NCBI RefSeq assembly: GCF_900129425.1
Contig: NZ_LT670817.1
Span: forward strand, 9,028,037 to 9,092,036
Reading direction: 5' to 3'
Origin: Bradyrhizobium erythrophlei
GTDB taxonomy: Bacteria; Pseudomonadota; Alphaproteobacteria; Rhizobiales; Xanthobacteraceae
DNA length: 64,000 nucleotides
The translations under genes were made by a program, and so were the position numbers. A model generated the notes under the pieces. It had not been told where the DNA came from. It searched no databases and saw nothing but the letters and a program-made list of their open reading frames with translations. Shown piece by piece: positions 35,013 to 44,050 of this stretch (the stretch's first letter is position 1; every line of letters starts with the position of its first letter).

Positions 35013-37058
35013 GTGGAATTGTCGACGCGTGCCAAGCCACTATCGAGATTGCCAAGACTCCCGACCCTGCGCTTTCGCACCAAAGTCATGCTCGGCTTTA
35101 CCATCGTGCTCGGCATCTCGGCTGCCAGCATGGGCATCGCCTATCTCGGATTTGAGCGCGTCTCCGCCGGCGTCGCGACTTACCGGAACAGCGTCTCGGA
35201 GGCTGATCTCGCCCGCAATATCGACCGGGAGCTGATTTCGTACCGGGCGCTGGCGCAATATTACGTGGTCACCGGAAAGGAAAACGATGCCAAGGCGGCG
35301 CTGAGCGCCGAGAGAAGCCTGAAAGACGCCATCGATCAATCGATGAAGGGCACTACAAATCCGGCGCGGCTTGATCAGATCACGCGGCTGGCCCGGGAAT
35401 TCCGTACCTTCACCAAGATTTTTGCCGATATTCTCGGCGTCAAGCGCGACAACGCGCTGGTGGCGCAAAATGCGCTGACGCGCAGCGGCAACATGCTCCG
35501 TTACAAGCTCGACGATCTCCCCAGCAGCGCCAGCGACGCCGAGCTTTCGGCAGTCGAATTCGGCGCGAAAAAAGTCACCGAGCAATTCCAGGCGGTAATC
35601 GCGCTCGCCAATACCTTCGTCATCGACTCCGATCAGGCGGTCGCCACCAGCGCACTGGCGCGGCTCAAATTCGTCGAAAACGCGCTGAACGCGATATCGT
35701 CCAGGGACGAGAAGATCCTGCAGGCCATCAAGGAGGTCGCCGCGCTGTTGGAAGAATATCGGCAAGCGCTGAACAAGCTGATCGCGAATTCGAAATCGGT
35801 CGATGAATTGACGGCCGAAATGGCCGACTCGGCGGCGGCGATCGTGCAGGGCGCGAGCGCGATGAAGACGGACCTGCTTTCCGACCAGCAAAGACTTGAG
35901 TCCGAATCGGATGCGATCGTTGGCGAGACCGAGCGCCTGATCGTGATGCTGGCGGCCGGCGGCTTCCTGCTCGGCGCAGCGCTGGCCCTGATCCTGGGCA
36001 AGGGAATTTCCCGTCCGATGACGGCGATGTGCAACGCGATGCACGAACTCGCCGGTGGCAATTTCGAGGTCGTGCTGCCCGGCCTTGGCCGCAAGGATGA
36101 ACTCGGCGAGATGGCCGGCGCGGTGGAAGAGTTCAAGATGCAGGCGATCGCCAAAGCCGAACGCGATGCGGCGGCGCAGGACGCCCAGAACAGAACGAGC
36201 AGTGCGGCGCGCCGCACCGAGCTCATTCGCTTCGCCGATGATTTCGAAGCAGCGGTGGGCGCCATAGTCTCGAACGTTTCGGCATCCGCGGTCCAGCTCG
36301 AATCGGCCGCCGGGACGCTGACGCGAACCGCGGAAACCACGCAAGGCCTGTCCAGTCAGGTCGCCGGCACATCGGAACAGGCGTCCAGCAACATCCGTTC
36401 GGTGGCCGCCGCGACCGAGGAGCTTTCCGCTTCGGTCGATGAAATCGGAAGACGGGTGCACGAATCCAACCGGATCGCGGAAGCCGCAGTGCTTCAGGCC
36501 CAGCAGACCGATGCGCGCATCGGCAAATTGTCGCGCGCCGCGGGGCAGATCGGTGACGTGGTCAAACTGATCACGGCGATCGCCGAACAGACCAACCTGC
36601 TGGCGCTCAATGCGACCATCGAAGCCGCGCGCGCCGGCGATGCCGGCCGGGGCTTTGCCGTGGTCGCCGCCGAGGTCAAATCGCTGGCCAGCCAGACCGC
36701 GAAGGCGACTGACGAGATATCGTCGCACATCCTGGGCATGCAGGGGGCGACCCAGGAATCGGTCGCGGCCATCAAGGAAATCGGCGGCACGATCGCGCAG
36801 ATCTCGAACATAGCCTCGACGATCGCAAGTGCGGTGGAGCAACAGAGTTCGGCGACCCAGGAAATCGCCCGCAGCGTTCAGAACGTCGCCCAGGGCACCC
36901 ATGAAGCCGCCGCCAATATCATGCAAGTCAATCGCGGCGCCACCGAAACCGGGTCCGCCTCCGAGGAGGTGCTGAATTCGGCAAAGACGCTGTCGACCGA
37001 GAGCACCCGCTTGCGCGAGGAACTCGACCGCTTCATGGCGAATATACGCGCAGCGTAA
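35013..37058 (+). CDS. Methyl-accepting chemotaxis protein
   Basis: A 681-residue transducer with a GTG start. TM1 lies about 26-46 (VMLGFTIVLGISAASMGIAY), an all-helical periplasmic sensor of about 255 residues follows (size and helicity suit the HBM-type module), TM2 is about 307-330 (VMLAAGGFLLGAALALILG), then HAMP. The signalling domain shows the hairpin tip IAEQTNLLALNATIEAARAG, DAGRGFAVVAAEVKSLASQT, and the closing EQQSSATQEIARSVQNVAQG. The ligand is unknown. It stands alone, with no che genes nearby, so it feeds a cluster elsewhere. Confidence 0.92.
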   Translation: MELSTRAKPLSRLPRLPTLRFRTKVMLGFTIVLGISAASMGIAYLGFERVSAGVATYRNSVSEADLARNIDRELISYRALAQYYVVTGKENDAKAALSAERSLKDAIDQSMKGTTNPARLDQITRLAREFRTFTKIFADILGVKRDNALVAQNALTRSGNMLRYKLDDLPSSASDAELSAVEFGAKKVTEQFQAVIALANTFVIDSDQAVATSALARLKFVENALNAISSRDEKILQAIKEVAALLEEYRQALNKLIANSKSVDELTAEMADSAAAIVQGASAMKTDLLSDQQRLESESDAIVGETERLIVMLAAGGFLLGAALALILGKGISRPMTAMCNAMHELAGGNFEVVLPGLGRKDELGEMAGAVEEFKMQAIAKAERDAAAQDAQNRTSSAARRTELIRFADDFEAAVGAIVSNVSASAVQLESAAGTLTRTAETTQGLSSQVAGTSEQASSNIRSVAAATEELSASVDEIGRRVHESNRIAEAAVLQAQQTDARIGKLSRAAGQIGDVVKLITAIAEQTNLLALNATIEAARAGDAGRGFAVVAAEVKSLASQTAKATDEISSHILGMQGATQESVAAIKEIGGTIAQISNIASTIASAVEQQSSATQEIARSVQNVAQGTHEAAANIMQVNRGATETGSASEEVLNSAKTLSTESTRLREELDRFMANIRAA

Positions 37059-37075
37059 TCCGCGCTTCCCCTCGC

Positions 37076-37194
37076 TGTCGCCCCGGCCTCGAGCCGGGGC
37101 CGATACTCACCGATGTTCGAATTATTGCAGGGCTGGAGCGGCTGAATTACCTCGCACGGCAGAATTATGGTTCCCGGCTCAAGGCCGGGACGAC
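37076..37194. repeat. Palindromic repeat, CCCCGGCCTCGAGCCGGGG family
   Basis: GCCCCGGCCTCGAGCCGGGG at the left and GGTTCCCGGCTCAAGGCCGG, GACGAC at the right, around a spacer. It lies between the converging chemoreceptor and DUF3175 genes. Confidence 0.65.
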
Positions 37195-37202
37195 GTTGCG
37201 GA

Positions 37203-37595
37203 TTATTCGCGCCCAAACGCCCGCTTCAGCTCATTCTTGGCGCGCTGCAGCCGGTCGCGCTGGGTTTTCGGCAAGGTCTTGCCGGCGCGGTTGATATAAA
37301 AAGTCAGCATCGAAAGCGCCGAGCGATAGGCGCCGGTCTTGCGGCGCGAACTGCGTTCCGCTGAACGCTTGAGCGAAGCCGCAATTCGCTTGGGATCCCG
37401 CAACGTAAAGACACCGCGTTTTAGATCGAGCGCGTCGCTCCCCTGGGTGACGCGTTGTGACCAGCGCTTCGGCGACGGCTTCTTCGCTGCGGATTTTCTG
37501 CGCGCCGGACTTGCCTTCCGGGCGGGCGTCTTTCCTTTGCAGGCGGTCTTGCGCGCTGTCGTCTTGCGCGAATGCGATGCTTTAGGTTCGGCCAT
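37203..37595 (-). CDS. DUF3175 protein, basic histone-H1-like N-terminus
   Basis: A 130-residue, very basic protein. Residues 1-45 are a Lys/Ala/Ser/Pro-rich tail (TARKTACKGKTPARKASPAR) like eukaryotic H1 tails; residues 45-130 form the DUF3175 domain (KRWSQRVTQGSDALDLKRGV, RSALSMLTFYINRAGKTLP). DNA binding is likely from charge, though untested for the family as far as I recall. It ends next to a palindromic repeat and is divergent from the MFS gene. Confidence 0.88.
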   Translation of the reverse strand: MAEPKASHSRKTTARKTACKGKTPARKASPARRKSAAKKPSPKRWSQRVTQGSDALDLKRGVFTLRDPKRIAASLKRSAERSSRRKTGAYRSALSMLTFYINRAGKTLPKTQRDRLQRAKNELKRAFGRE

Positions 37596-37770
37596 GGCCT
37601 ACTCCATCTTGCCGTCGAAAAACGGTAACGGGCCTGATCGGTTCCTTGCCGCAATGCGGGAACTCGCCCCTTGCGAGGACGTTGATGAAGGCGGCCAGCA
37701 CGAGCACCCGTCATCAAGCCTGGGAGCCCTGGAACAGCATATTTCAGGGCATTTTTCATTGGCTCAACCC

Positions 37771-39288
37771 ATGGATAGGCAGCCATTGCAGCGCAATTCG
37801 TCATCGGATCGCGGCGTCGCCGTTGTGCCCGCCGCGGTGCCAGTTCCCGGGCCTCGCAACGACGATCGCACCATCGAAACCAGCATTCCTTCGCGTCTCG
37901 ACGCCCTCGGTTGGAGCGGCTTCCACACCCGCGTCGTGCTTGCGCTGGGGATCACCTGGATTCTCGACGGGCTGGAAGTCACGCTGGCCGGCGCGCTGTC
38001 CGGCGCATTGAAAGAGAGCCCGACGCTGCAATTCACCAATTTCGACGTCGGATTTTCCAACAGCGCCTATCTCGCGGGCGCCGTGCTCGGCGCGCTCGGG
38101 TTCGGCTGGCTCACCGACCGGATCGGACGCAAGAAACTGTTCTTCATCACGCTGGCAGTCTATCTGGCCGCGACCGCCGCGACCGCGCTGTCCTGGAACC
38201 TCGCGAGCTATGCCTTGTTTCGGTTTCTCACCGGCGCCGGCATCGGCGGCGAATATACCGCGATCAATTCGACGATCCAGGAACTGGTGCCGGCGCGCTA
38301 TCGCGGCTGGACCGACCTCGTGATCAACGGCAGCTTCTGGATCGGCGCAGCCGTTGGCGCGACCAGCGCGATCGTCCTGCTCGATCCGCACCTGATCGGT
38401 CCCGATCTCGGCTGGCGGCTGGCCTACCTCACCGGTGCCTGTCTCGGCCTCGTGGTGTTTGTGATGCGGATGTGGATCCCGGAAAGCCCGCGCTGGCTGA
38501 TGATTCACGGCTATCCCGATCGCGCCGACGCCATCGTTGCCGAGATCGAGCGATCGGCCACGGGACATGCGCAAGAGCCACGGCAACATGCCCTTCCGAA
38601 AATCAAGCTGAGAATGCGCGATCATACTCCGCTGCGGGAGGTGGCGCACACGCTGTTCTCGCTGTATCGCCAGCGTTCGCTGGTCGGTCTGGCGCTGATG
38701 ATCGCGCAGGCGTTCTTCTACAATGCGATCTTCTTCACCTTTGCGCTGGTCCTGACCGAATTCTACGGAATCGCCGCCAGCCAGGTCGGCTGGTACATCC
38801 TGCCCTTCGCGGCCGGTAATTTCCTTGGACCTCTGGTGCTTGGCCGGCTGTTCGACACGCTGGGGCGCCGCGCGATGATTACGCTGACCTACGGAGTGTC
38901 GGGCGTGCTGCTGGCGCTCTCCGGCTATCTGTTCTCGATCGGGGTGTTGAGCGCGCAGACACAGACCATCGCGTGGATGGTGATTTTCTTTTTTGCGTCG
39001 CCGGCCGCCAGTGCGGCGTATCTCACCGTCAGCGAAACCTTTCCGCTGGAGGTCCGGGCGCTGGCGATTGCCCTGTTCTATGCCGTGGGAACGGGAATTG
39101 GCGGCGTCGTCGGTCCGGCTCTGTTTGGCGCGCTGATCGACACCGGCTCGCGCAACAGCGTTTTCGCGGGCTACCTGCTCGGATCGGGGCTGATGATCGC
39201 GGCGGCCGGCATCGCGTGGCGTTACGCCGTCGCGGCCGAGCGCCGGACACTGGAATCGATTGCACGCCCGCTGGCCTTTGTGGAGTAG
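37771..39288 (+). CDS. MFS transporter, sugar/aromatic-acid-porter-like
   Basis: A 505-residue permease starting MDRQPLQRNSSSDRG; the upstream in-frame codons run through the divergent gene region and are unlikely to be used. Twelve helices in two halves; signatures are GWLTDRIGRKKLFFITLAVY (loop 2-3), FLTGAGIGGEYTAINSTIQE, PESPRWLMIHG before the central loop, and LGRLFDTLGRRAMITLTYGV (loop 8-9). IPSRLDALGWSGFHTRVVLA and WILDGLEVTLAGAL at TM1 resemble the metabolite:H+ symporter and SV2-like group. Its stop is two bases before the otsB start, so it is co-transcribed with trehalose genes and may move trehalose or a precursor, an inference. Confidence 0.87.
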   Translation: MDRQPLQRNSSSDRGVAVVPAAVPVPGPRNDDRTIETSIPSRLDALGWSGFHTRVVLALGITWILDGLEVTLAGALSGALKESPTLQFTNFDVGFSNSAYLAGAVLGALGFGWLTDRIGRKKLFFITLAVYLAATAATALSWNLASYALFRFLTGAGIGGEYTAINSTIQELVPARYRGWTDLVINGSFWIGAAVGATSAIVLLDPHLIGPDLGWRLAYLTGACLGLVVFVMRMWIPESPRWLMIHGYPDRADAIVAEIERSATGHAQEPRQHALPKIKLRMRDHTPLREVAHTLFSLYRQRSLVGLALMIAQAFFYNAIFFTFALVLTEFYGIAASQVGWYILPFAAGNFLGPLVLGRLFDTLGRRAMITLTYGVSGVLLALSGYLFSIGVLSAQTQTIAWMVIFFFASPAASAAYLTVSETFPLEVRALAIALFYAVGTGIGGVVGPALFGALIDTGSRNSVFAGYLLGSGLMIAAAGIAWRYAVAAERRTLESIARPLAFVE

Positions 39289-39289
39289 A

Positions 39290-40138
39290 ATGAAAATGAG
39301 ACAGGACTTGATAGACCGGGATTTGGCCGACGTGCCATTACAGGAAGACATCCCATTGCCCCAGACGGCCTCGCCGAAGCTGGTGGCGGGCGAACTGGCG
39401 CAGCGGTTGGGCGATTGCGCCGTGCTGCTCGACATCGACGGCACGCTGCTCGATCTGGCGCCGACGCCGCGCGAGGTCTGGGTGCCGCCGGGCCTTGCGG
39501 AAACCCTCAACCGCCTGCTCGAGAAGACCTCGGGCGCGCTCGCGCTGGTCAGCGGCCGTTCGCTGAACGACATCGATCTGATCTTCGCCCCCGAACAATT
39601 TCCGGCGGTCGGAGGCCACGGTGCGGAAATGCGAATCTCGATCGACAGCGAATCGGTCGCCACCCATGCACCGCCAATGGACAAGGAATTGAAACGCCGC
39701 CTCGCCGCCATCGCCAAACTCAGCCCGGGCATTCTGCTTGAAGACAAGGGCTATTCGCTGGCGCTGCATTACCGGCTGGCGCCGCATGCCGAGAAGGCGA
39801 TTTACGAGGCGGTGTCGCTGATCAGGGCCGATCTGCCGAACGCGCCGATCGAAGTGCTGCCGGGAAAATGCGTCTGCGAGATCAAGCATTCCGGCTTCAA
39901 CAAGGCATCCGGCGTCCTCGAACTGATGACCCACGACCCCTTCAAGGGCCGGCGTCCGATTTTTATCGGCGACGATGTTACCGACGAGAGCGTGTTTGCC
40001 ATCATGCCTGATCTGGGCGGCCTCGCGTTTTCCGTCGGCCGGCGTGCGCAGGGCGTGGCCGGCCATTTCGACGAACCGCGCGACGTGCGGGCGTGGCTTG
40101 CGCATCTCGTCGATGACGATGCTGCGGCAAAACGATGA
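39290..40138 (+). CDS. otsB: Trehalose-6-phosphate phosphatase
   Basis: A 282-residue HAD-type phosphatase that dephosphorylates trehalose 6-phosphate. Motif I is VLLDIDGTLLDLAPTP (nucleophile Asp of DxDGTL), motif II LVSGRSLNDID, and motif IV IFIGDDVTDESVFAIM. The cap-domain PAVGGHGAEMR and EVLPGKCVCEIKHSGFNKAS bind sugar phosphate. Start choice: the ATG at 39290 follows GTGGAG at the end of the MFS gene; an ATG six bases later is equally placed. It precedes otsA by 169 bases. Confidence 0.92.
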   Translation: MKMRQDLIDRDLADVPLQEDIPLPQTASPKLVAGELAQRLGDCAVLLDIDGTLLDLAPTPREVWVPPGLAETLNRLLEKTSGALALVSGRSLNDIDLIFAPEQFPAVGGHGAEMRISIDSESVATHAPPMDKELKRRLAAIAKLSPGILLEDKGYSLALHYRLAPHAEKAIYEAVSLIRADLPNAPIEVLPGKCVCEIKHSGFNKASGVLELMTHDPFKGRRPIFIGDDVTDESVFAIMPDLGGLAFSVGRRAQGVAGHFDEPRDVRAWLAHLVDDDAAAKR

Positions 40139-40307
40139 AGCTTGTTCCCGCAAGCAATGAACACGCGAATACCGCGCTTCTTTGCGGTGGAAAATCCGGT
40201 TCCATTCTGCTCAGCCTGAATTTGGTTTCATTTGGTTGAAAGGGTGACGAGGAACCATATTGATGAATGGCAGTTAAACGTGCGGGCGTCACTCCAGGAG
40301 GGGACCT

Positions 40308-41765
40308 GTGAACCTCGTCGTCGTTTCAAATCGTGTCGCGCGCGGCAAGGCCAACGAACCCATGACAGGGGGTCTCGCGGCCGCGCTGCTGCCGGTGGTG
40401 GAGAAGTCCGGCGCGATTTGGGTAGGTTCCAGCGGCCGGGTTCGCGAGGGCGCCCAGAAGGAACCTTTCGCCGAAATTGAAGCATTGGGCGCCGGTGCGC
40501 TGGCCATGCTGGATTTGCCGGCCGCGCATTACGGCGGCTATTATGAGGGTTTCGCGAATTCGGCATTGTGGCCGGCGCTGCATTCACGAACCGACCTGAT
40601 CCGCGCCTCCCAGGAAGACTATCTGTCCTATCGCGAAGTGAACGCCTTCATGGCGCGGGCGCTGTTGCGATTTGCAAAGCCGGAGGCGGTATTCTGGGTT
40701 CAGGACTATCATTTCCTGGCTCTGGGCGCGGAACTGCGCGATCTCGGCGTCACGCAGCCGATCGGGTTTTTCCTGCATACGCCGTGGCCGGCGCGCGCCG
40801 TCATCGGCGGGGTGCCGCATCATCGCGAATTGGTCGAGGCGATGCTGGCTTACGATCTGATCGGATTCCAGACCCAGGACGATTGCGAAAATTTTCTGTC
40901 CTATGTGCAGTCGGATCTGGGTCTCGGGGTTCAGGACGGCGTCGTCGCCTCACGCCACGGCCGCTCGCATGTCGCGGTATTTCCGATCGGCATCGATCCC
41001 GAAAAGTTCGCCGTCCAGGCCGCCAAGGCCGTCTCCCACCCCGATGTGTCGCGGCTGCGGCGCAGCCTGAACGGCGAGAAGCTGGCGATCGGCGTCGATC
41101 GGCTCGACTATTCCAAGGGACTGGTCAACCGCATCAACGCCTTTGACGAGATGTGGACCTTGCACCCGGCGCTGCGGCGGACGGTGTCGTTGCTGCAGAT
41201 CGCGACCCCGTCGCGCGGCGCGATCGAAGCCTACGGCAATCTGCAAAACGAACTGGCGAAGCTGATAAGCGACGTCAATGGCCGCCATGGCGAAGTGGAC
41301 TGGACCCCGATCCGCTATCTCAACAAGGGTTTCAGCCAAACCGTGCTGGCAGGGCTGTATCGCACCGCCCAGGTCGGCGTGGTGACGCCGCTGCATGACG
41401 GGATGAATCTGGTCGCCAAGGAGTATGTCGCGGCGCAAAACCCGGCCGATCCCGGTGTGCTGGTCCTGTCGAAATTCGCAGGCGCTGCGAACGAGTTGGA
41501 TACGGCGCTGCTGGTCAATCCTCACGATATTGACAGCATGGCTCGGACTATCGCGACCGCGCTGTCGATGCCCTTGACCGAGCGACGCATGCGCTGGGAA
41601 GCGATGATGGCGAAACTCCGCGCCGGCACGATTCAACAGTGGTTCGCCGATTTCGTCGACGCGTTGGAGGAGGCTCAGAGCGACAAGGCGGCGACAGAGC
41701 CGCTGGTGCCGGAGCCGCCGACCCTGTGGCCGCTGCGCTCGGTCAATTCCAGCACGCGGTTTTAA
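40308..41765 (+). CDS. otsA: Alpha,alpha-trehalose-phosphate synthase (UDP-forming)
   Basis: A 485-residue GT20 glycosyltransferase joining UDP-glucose and glucose 6-phosphate. Its GTG start has a strong CAGGAGGGGAC site. Key regions: VVVSNRVARGKANEPMTGGL (glucose-6-phosphate loop), WVQDYHFLALGAELR, GFFLHTPWPARAVIGGVPHH, FPIGIDPEKF, GVDRLDYSKGLVNRINAFDE (nucleotide sugar), and TPLHDGMNLVAKEYVAAQ. The C-terminus has an extra Pro-rich tail. With otsB it gives a complete OtsAB route, a usual osmotic and desiccation defence in rhizobia. Confidence 0.95.
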   Translation: MNLVVVSNRVARGKANEPMTGGLAAALLPVVEKSGAIWVGSSGRVREGAQKEPFAEIEALGAGALAMLDLPAAHYGGYYEGFANSALWPALHSRTDLIRASQEDYLSYREVNAFMARALLRFAKPEAVFWVQDYHFLALGAELRDLGVTQPIGFFLHTPWPARAVIGGVPHHRELVEAMLAYDLIGFQTQDDCENFLSYVQSDLGLGVQDGVVASRHGRSHVAVFPIGIDPEKFAVQAAKAVSHPDVSRLRRSLNGEKLAIGVDRLDYSKGLVNRINAFDEMWTLHPALRRTVSLLQIATPSRGAIEAYGNLQNELAKLISDVNGRHGEVDWTPIRYLNKGFSQTVLAGLYRTAQVGVVTPLHDGMNLVAKEYVAAQNPADPGVLVLSKFAGAANELDTALLVNPHDIDSMARTIATALSMPLTERRMRWEAMMAKLRAGTIQQWFADFVDALEEAQSDKAATEPLVPEPPTLWPLRSVNSSTRF

Positions 41766-42066
41766 CGACGGTATTCCGCGGATGCAGGCCTGCGCCCGAA
41801 ACGGCGCGCTCCAGAAGCGGCGATCGCGGCGACAGGAATCGAGAGCCGCACCGCCCGATCGACAATCATATCCTGCGGACTGATTTGAAGCGACTGTCAA
41901 TCGTCGTTCCGTAAGCCGCTTTCGGTTCAAACCCTCGCCATGCGAAGCCGACCCGGCGGCCGGAATGCCAAAAATACCAAGTTTATTCAACAGCTTGCGG
42001 AAATATCAGCGGCCGCGGCTGCTCTCCCTTGCCAAACTCGTTCCGCCCCTTCAAGAGAGGGCATCC
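41766..42066. other. Gene-free stretch between otsA and tRNA-Ser
   Basis: About 300 bases in which I see no gene with a ribosome site. It should hold the tRNA-Ser promoter. Confidence 0.4.
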
Positions 42067-42156
42067 GGAGAGATGGCCGAGTGGCTTAAGGCGCACGCTT
42101 GGAAAGCGTGTGTGCGGGAAACCGTACCGTGGGTTCGAATCCCACTCTCTCCGCCA
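42067..42156 (+). tRNA. tRNA-Ser(GGA)
   Basis: A 90-base class II tRNA. The acceptor GGAGAGA pairs with TCTCTCC before the encoded CCA. The D-arm region TGGCCGAGTGGCTTAAGGC, anticodon stem-loop CACGC-TTGGAAA-GCGTG (anticodon GGA), long variable arm TGTGCGGGAAACCGTACC, and T-arm GTGGGTTCGAATCCCAC are all standard for serine tRNA. Confidence 0.95.
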
Positions 42157-42248
42157 GTCAAGCGAAATTAGCCATAAGCGGCGGTCCGATCTCGCCACAT
42201 GCTAAGTCTGATCTGCCCCCCCCGGAAGCAGACCTACGGTGTGTCACA

Positions 42249-42308
42249 TGGATCGAGCGAGCCTCTCAAAGGCAAAGGTCACACGTTCGAATCGTGTCGG
42301 GTGCGCCA
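42249..42308 (+). pseudogene. Degenerate tRNA-Arg-like 3' portion
   Basis: ACACG-TTCGAAT-CGTGT is a perfect T-arm followed by CGGGTGCG and CCA, and preceded by GGATCGAGC (D-arm end) and a broken anticodon arm (GCC-TCTCAAA-GGC, loop without U33). The 3' half closely matches the bacterial tRNA-Arg(CCG) pattern; the 5' acceptor partner GCACCCG is missing. Such 3' tRNA pieces are left by integrase-borne islands. An inverted repeat, CCGGAAGCAGACC (42222-42234) and GGTCTGCTCCGG (42319-42330), brackets it. Confidence 0.6.
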
Positions 42309-42460
42309 TGACCGCCGAGGTCTGCTCCGGACGCATGGGTTGCGGTTTATACCGCAGACATAGGCAACATTTTTGGCCCGAAAGGGTTCGAAAGCGGTTC
42401 GAGCCTGCAAGGCTCATCATCGACCCTTCCAAAGCGCAATGCGCTTCGAACGGAAGTACG

Positions 42461-42952
42461 CTATTTGCGTGGAGTTCGCGGTTGATTGCGACGCGAAAAA
42501 TCAATTACCTGAACATTCTCTCCCATTGAAGACACGTCCTGTTGGACGTGGTCATCAACGGACACGCCAAATTGTTTCGCCATAACGAGCCGCCCGGTCG
42601 GATCGTGGATCTCTAAATCTGCAGCGTCGGTGATATCGATCGCAACGATACCGCGTGGGGGATCCGTTGTTTGCCGCCCGTACGCAAATGGGTAGATGGC
42701 AAGGCGCGAATCATCAGCGTTGGTGAGCGCAGTGCGCGCCAATAGCTTGAGCGGCATCCGCAAATAGTCCCAGTTGTTGACCAGAGCGACCCAAGCGCAT
42801 CTCTCCTTTAGTACGCCGTTTATAAGTGAGCCCGACACCGGGTCGCGAGCCGCAAATACGCCGAGGCTCTTCACTATATCGACGACATGCGGACCCGTTC
42901 GCAATTGCACAAGGAGACCGATTTTCCCCCCATCTATCCTGACGAGATTCAT
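42461..42952 (-). CDS. Conserved-looking hypothetical protein, FAH-N-terminus-like
   Basis: A 163-residue protein starting MNLVRIDGGKIGLLVQLRTG. The first 80 residues recall the small N-terminal domain that precedes the barrel in fumarylacetoacetate-hydrolase-family proteins (MNLVRxxGGxIGLL, VVDIVKSLGVFAARDP, WDYLRMPLKLLARTAL). However, the barrel is absent and the rest (DITDAADLEIHDPTGRLVMA, DVSSMGENVQVIDFSRRNQP) is a different small domain. Composition and length support a true gene; function is unknown. It sits in a lower-GC stretch just after the tRNA remnant. Confidence 0.6.
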   Translation of the reverse strand: MNLVRIDGGKIGLLVQLRTGPHVVDIVKSLGVFAARDPVSGSLINGVLKERCAWVALVNNWDYLRMPLKLLARTALTNADDSRLAIYPFAYGRQTTDPPRGIVAIDITDAADLEIHDPTGRLVMAKQFGVSVDDHVQQDVSSMGENVQVIDFSRRNQPRTPRK

Positions 42953-43279
42953 GGTTGATCCGCTCAGCAGGGATGCACTGATCGCAACTTACTCGTAGCG
43001 TACCCGTAGACACTCCGGTTCTTCCTATCAAATTCCAAATGAAGCCGGGTCGCGAGAAGGCGCCGACGAGACCCCCAACAGAAGGCCGGCATTGCGGCCC
43101 GCGACCTCGATGGAAAAACCCGGAGGTTGCCTAATCGAACCCTTTGGAACGCCGAGCGGCATCCGACCTGGGCGCCTTGACCGATTTTTCTCCAATATCA
43201 AAGCAAGATTCGGAGTGATCCCGTCTTTCGGAAGCGCAATGTTCTTCCCATACAAGTACCGCTTATCGGGAGAGGCGAG

Positions 43280-43507
43280 GTGCTGATTTCTGAATTTCAT
43301 GCGGTGATTGAATCACGCGGGGATGGGCTCCATCCAATGCTAAAAGCTCTCCTTGTTCGCCAGGCAATAGAGATGACGAGACTGGTCGACGGGATGTTGC
43401 AGGTGGGGTCAGGCGCCGCCTCTGAAACATCGCTCCAGGAAAAGCGATGCGATCCCGTCGTCCATCTGGGCCAGAAACTTACCAGGGACGCTAACGCGCC
43501 GAGCTGA
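43280..43507 (+). CDS. Possible small hypothetical protein
   Basis: A 75-residue frame with GTG start after GGGAGAGGCGAG. Sequence MLISEFHAVIESRGDGLHPM then LLVRQAIEMTRLVDGMLQVG is amphipathic and of normal composition. A 90-codon frame on the opposite strand (43028-43300) overlaps its first 21 bases and has no ribosome site. No family recognised; support is modest. Confidence 0.3.
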   Translation: MLISEFHAVIESRGDGLHPMLKALLVRQAIEMTRLVDGMLQVGSGAASETSLQEKRCDPVVHLGQKLTRDANAPS

Positions 43508-43547
43508 TGCTTCGGGCGCGATTGCGATAGCACAAAGGAAAGCGTTG

Positions 43548-43913
43548 ATGACAGGTAGTGATCTTCTCTCGCTTGACAGAGTTGAGCTCGAACGCCGGCG
43601 AGCGCTTTCCAGGTTTAGAAACACACGCGAATTCGAGCGCAAAAAACTTCTTACGAGATTGCTGCGCGCGGAGCAGCGTGCTGTACAACTAAGGCAATGG
43701 ATTTCTGGGATCGCGAGCAGCGAGGAGATCCCCGAACACTCCGATCTGGGCAGATTGCTTACCTGGACCCGTGCCGAGCTGATGAATTTGGAGAACAGCA
43801 TCCATCCTTCAAGCATTGCTGATGCGCTGCGACAGTCGAATCTTTTCCCGGAACACGATGAACTTCATGATCCTCTGGGTGATCCGCCGCCGCAACGACC
43901 CTGGGGACGCTAG
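43548..43913 (+). CDS. Hypothetical helical protein
   Basis: A 121-residue protein starting at the ATG at 43548, with AAAGGAAAG upstream. It is predicted mostly helical and charged (LDRVELERRRALSRFRNTRE, KLLTRLLRAEQRAVQLRQWI) with a Pro-rich tail ending DPPPQRPWGR. The first 50 residues could form a coiled coil. Nothing recognisable; neighbours are unknown small genes. Confidence 0.5.
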   Translation: MTGSDLLSLDRVELERRRALSRFRNTREFERKKLLTRLLRAEQRAVQLRQWISGIASSEEIPEHSDLGRLLTWTRAELMNLENSIHPSSIADALRQSNLFPEHDELHDPLGDPPPQRPWGR

Positions 43914-44050
43914 GTAAAGGTCGGTCGGTTTCGTCGATGAAGGCGGTCCTTGCGCGCACAAATCGAAAAACAACACTGACGCCGCTGCCAGATGGGGCCG
44001 ACCGAGCGCGGACGCCCGGCGCAAGGCAAGTCATCAGAGCTCCGACCAGT

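Noticed and set aside
35040..36926. A 628-codon open frame opposite the chemoreceptor gene
   Set aside because: The chemoreceptor signalling domain is unmistakable; the reverse frame has only low-complexity composition.
37801..39747. A 648-codon open frame opposite the MFS and otsB genes
   Set aside because: It crosses two well-supported genes on the other strand and carries no motif.
42067..42156. Two functional tRNA genes in tandem
   Set aside because: Only tRNA-Ser folds completely; the second sequence lacks the 5' acceptor strand and the U33 of the anticodon loop.
43028..43300. A 90-codon minus-strand frame overlapping the small gene at 43280
   Set aside because: No ribosome site, no recognisable motif and atypical C-terminal composition; not distinguishable from chance.
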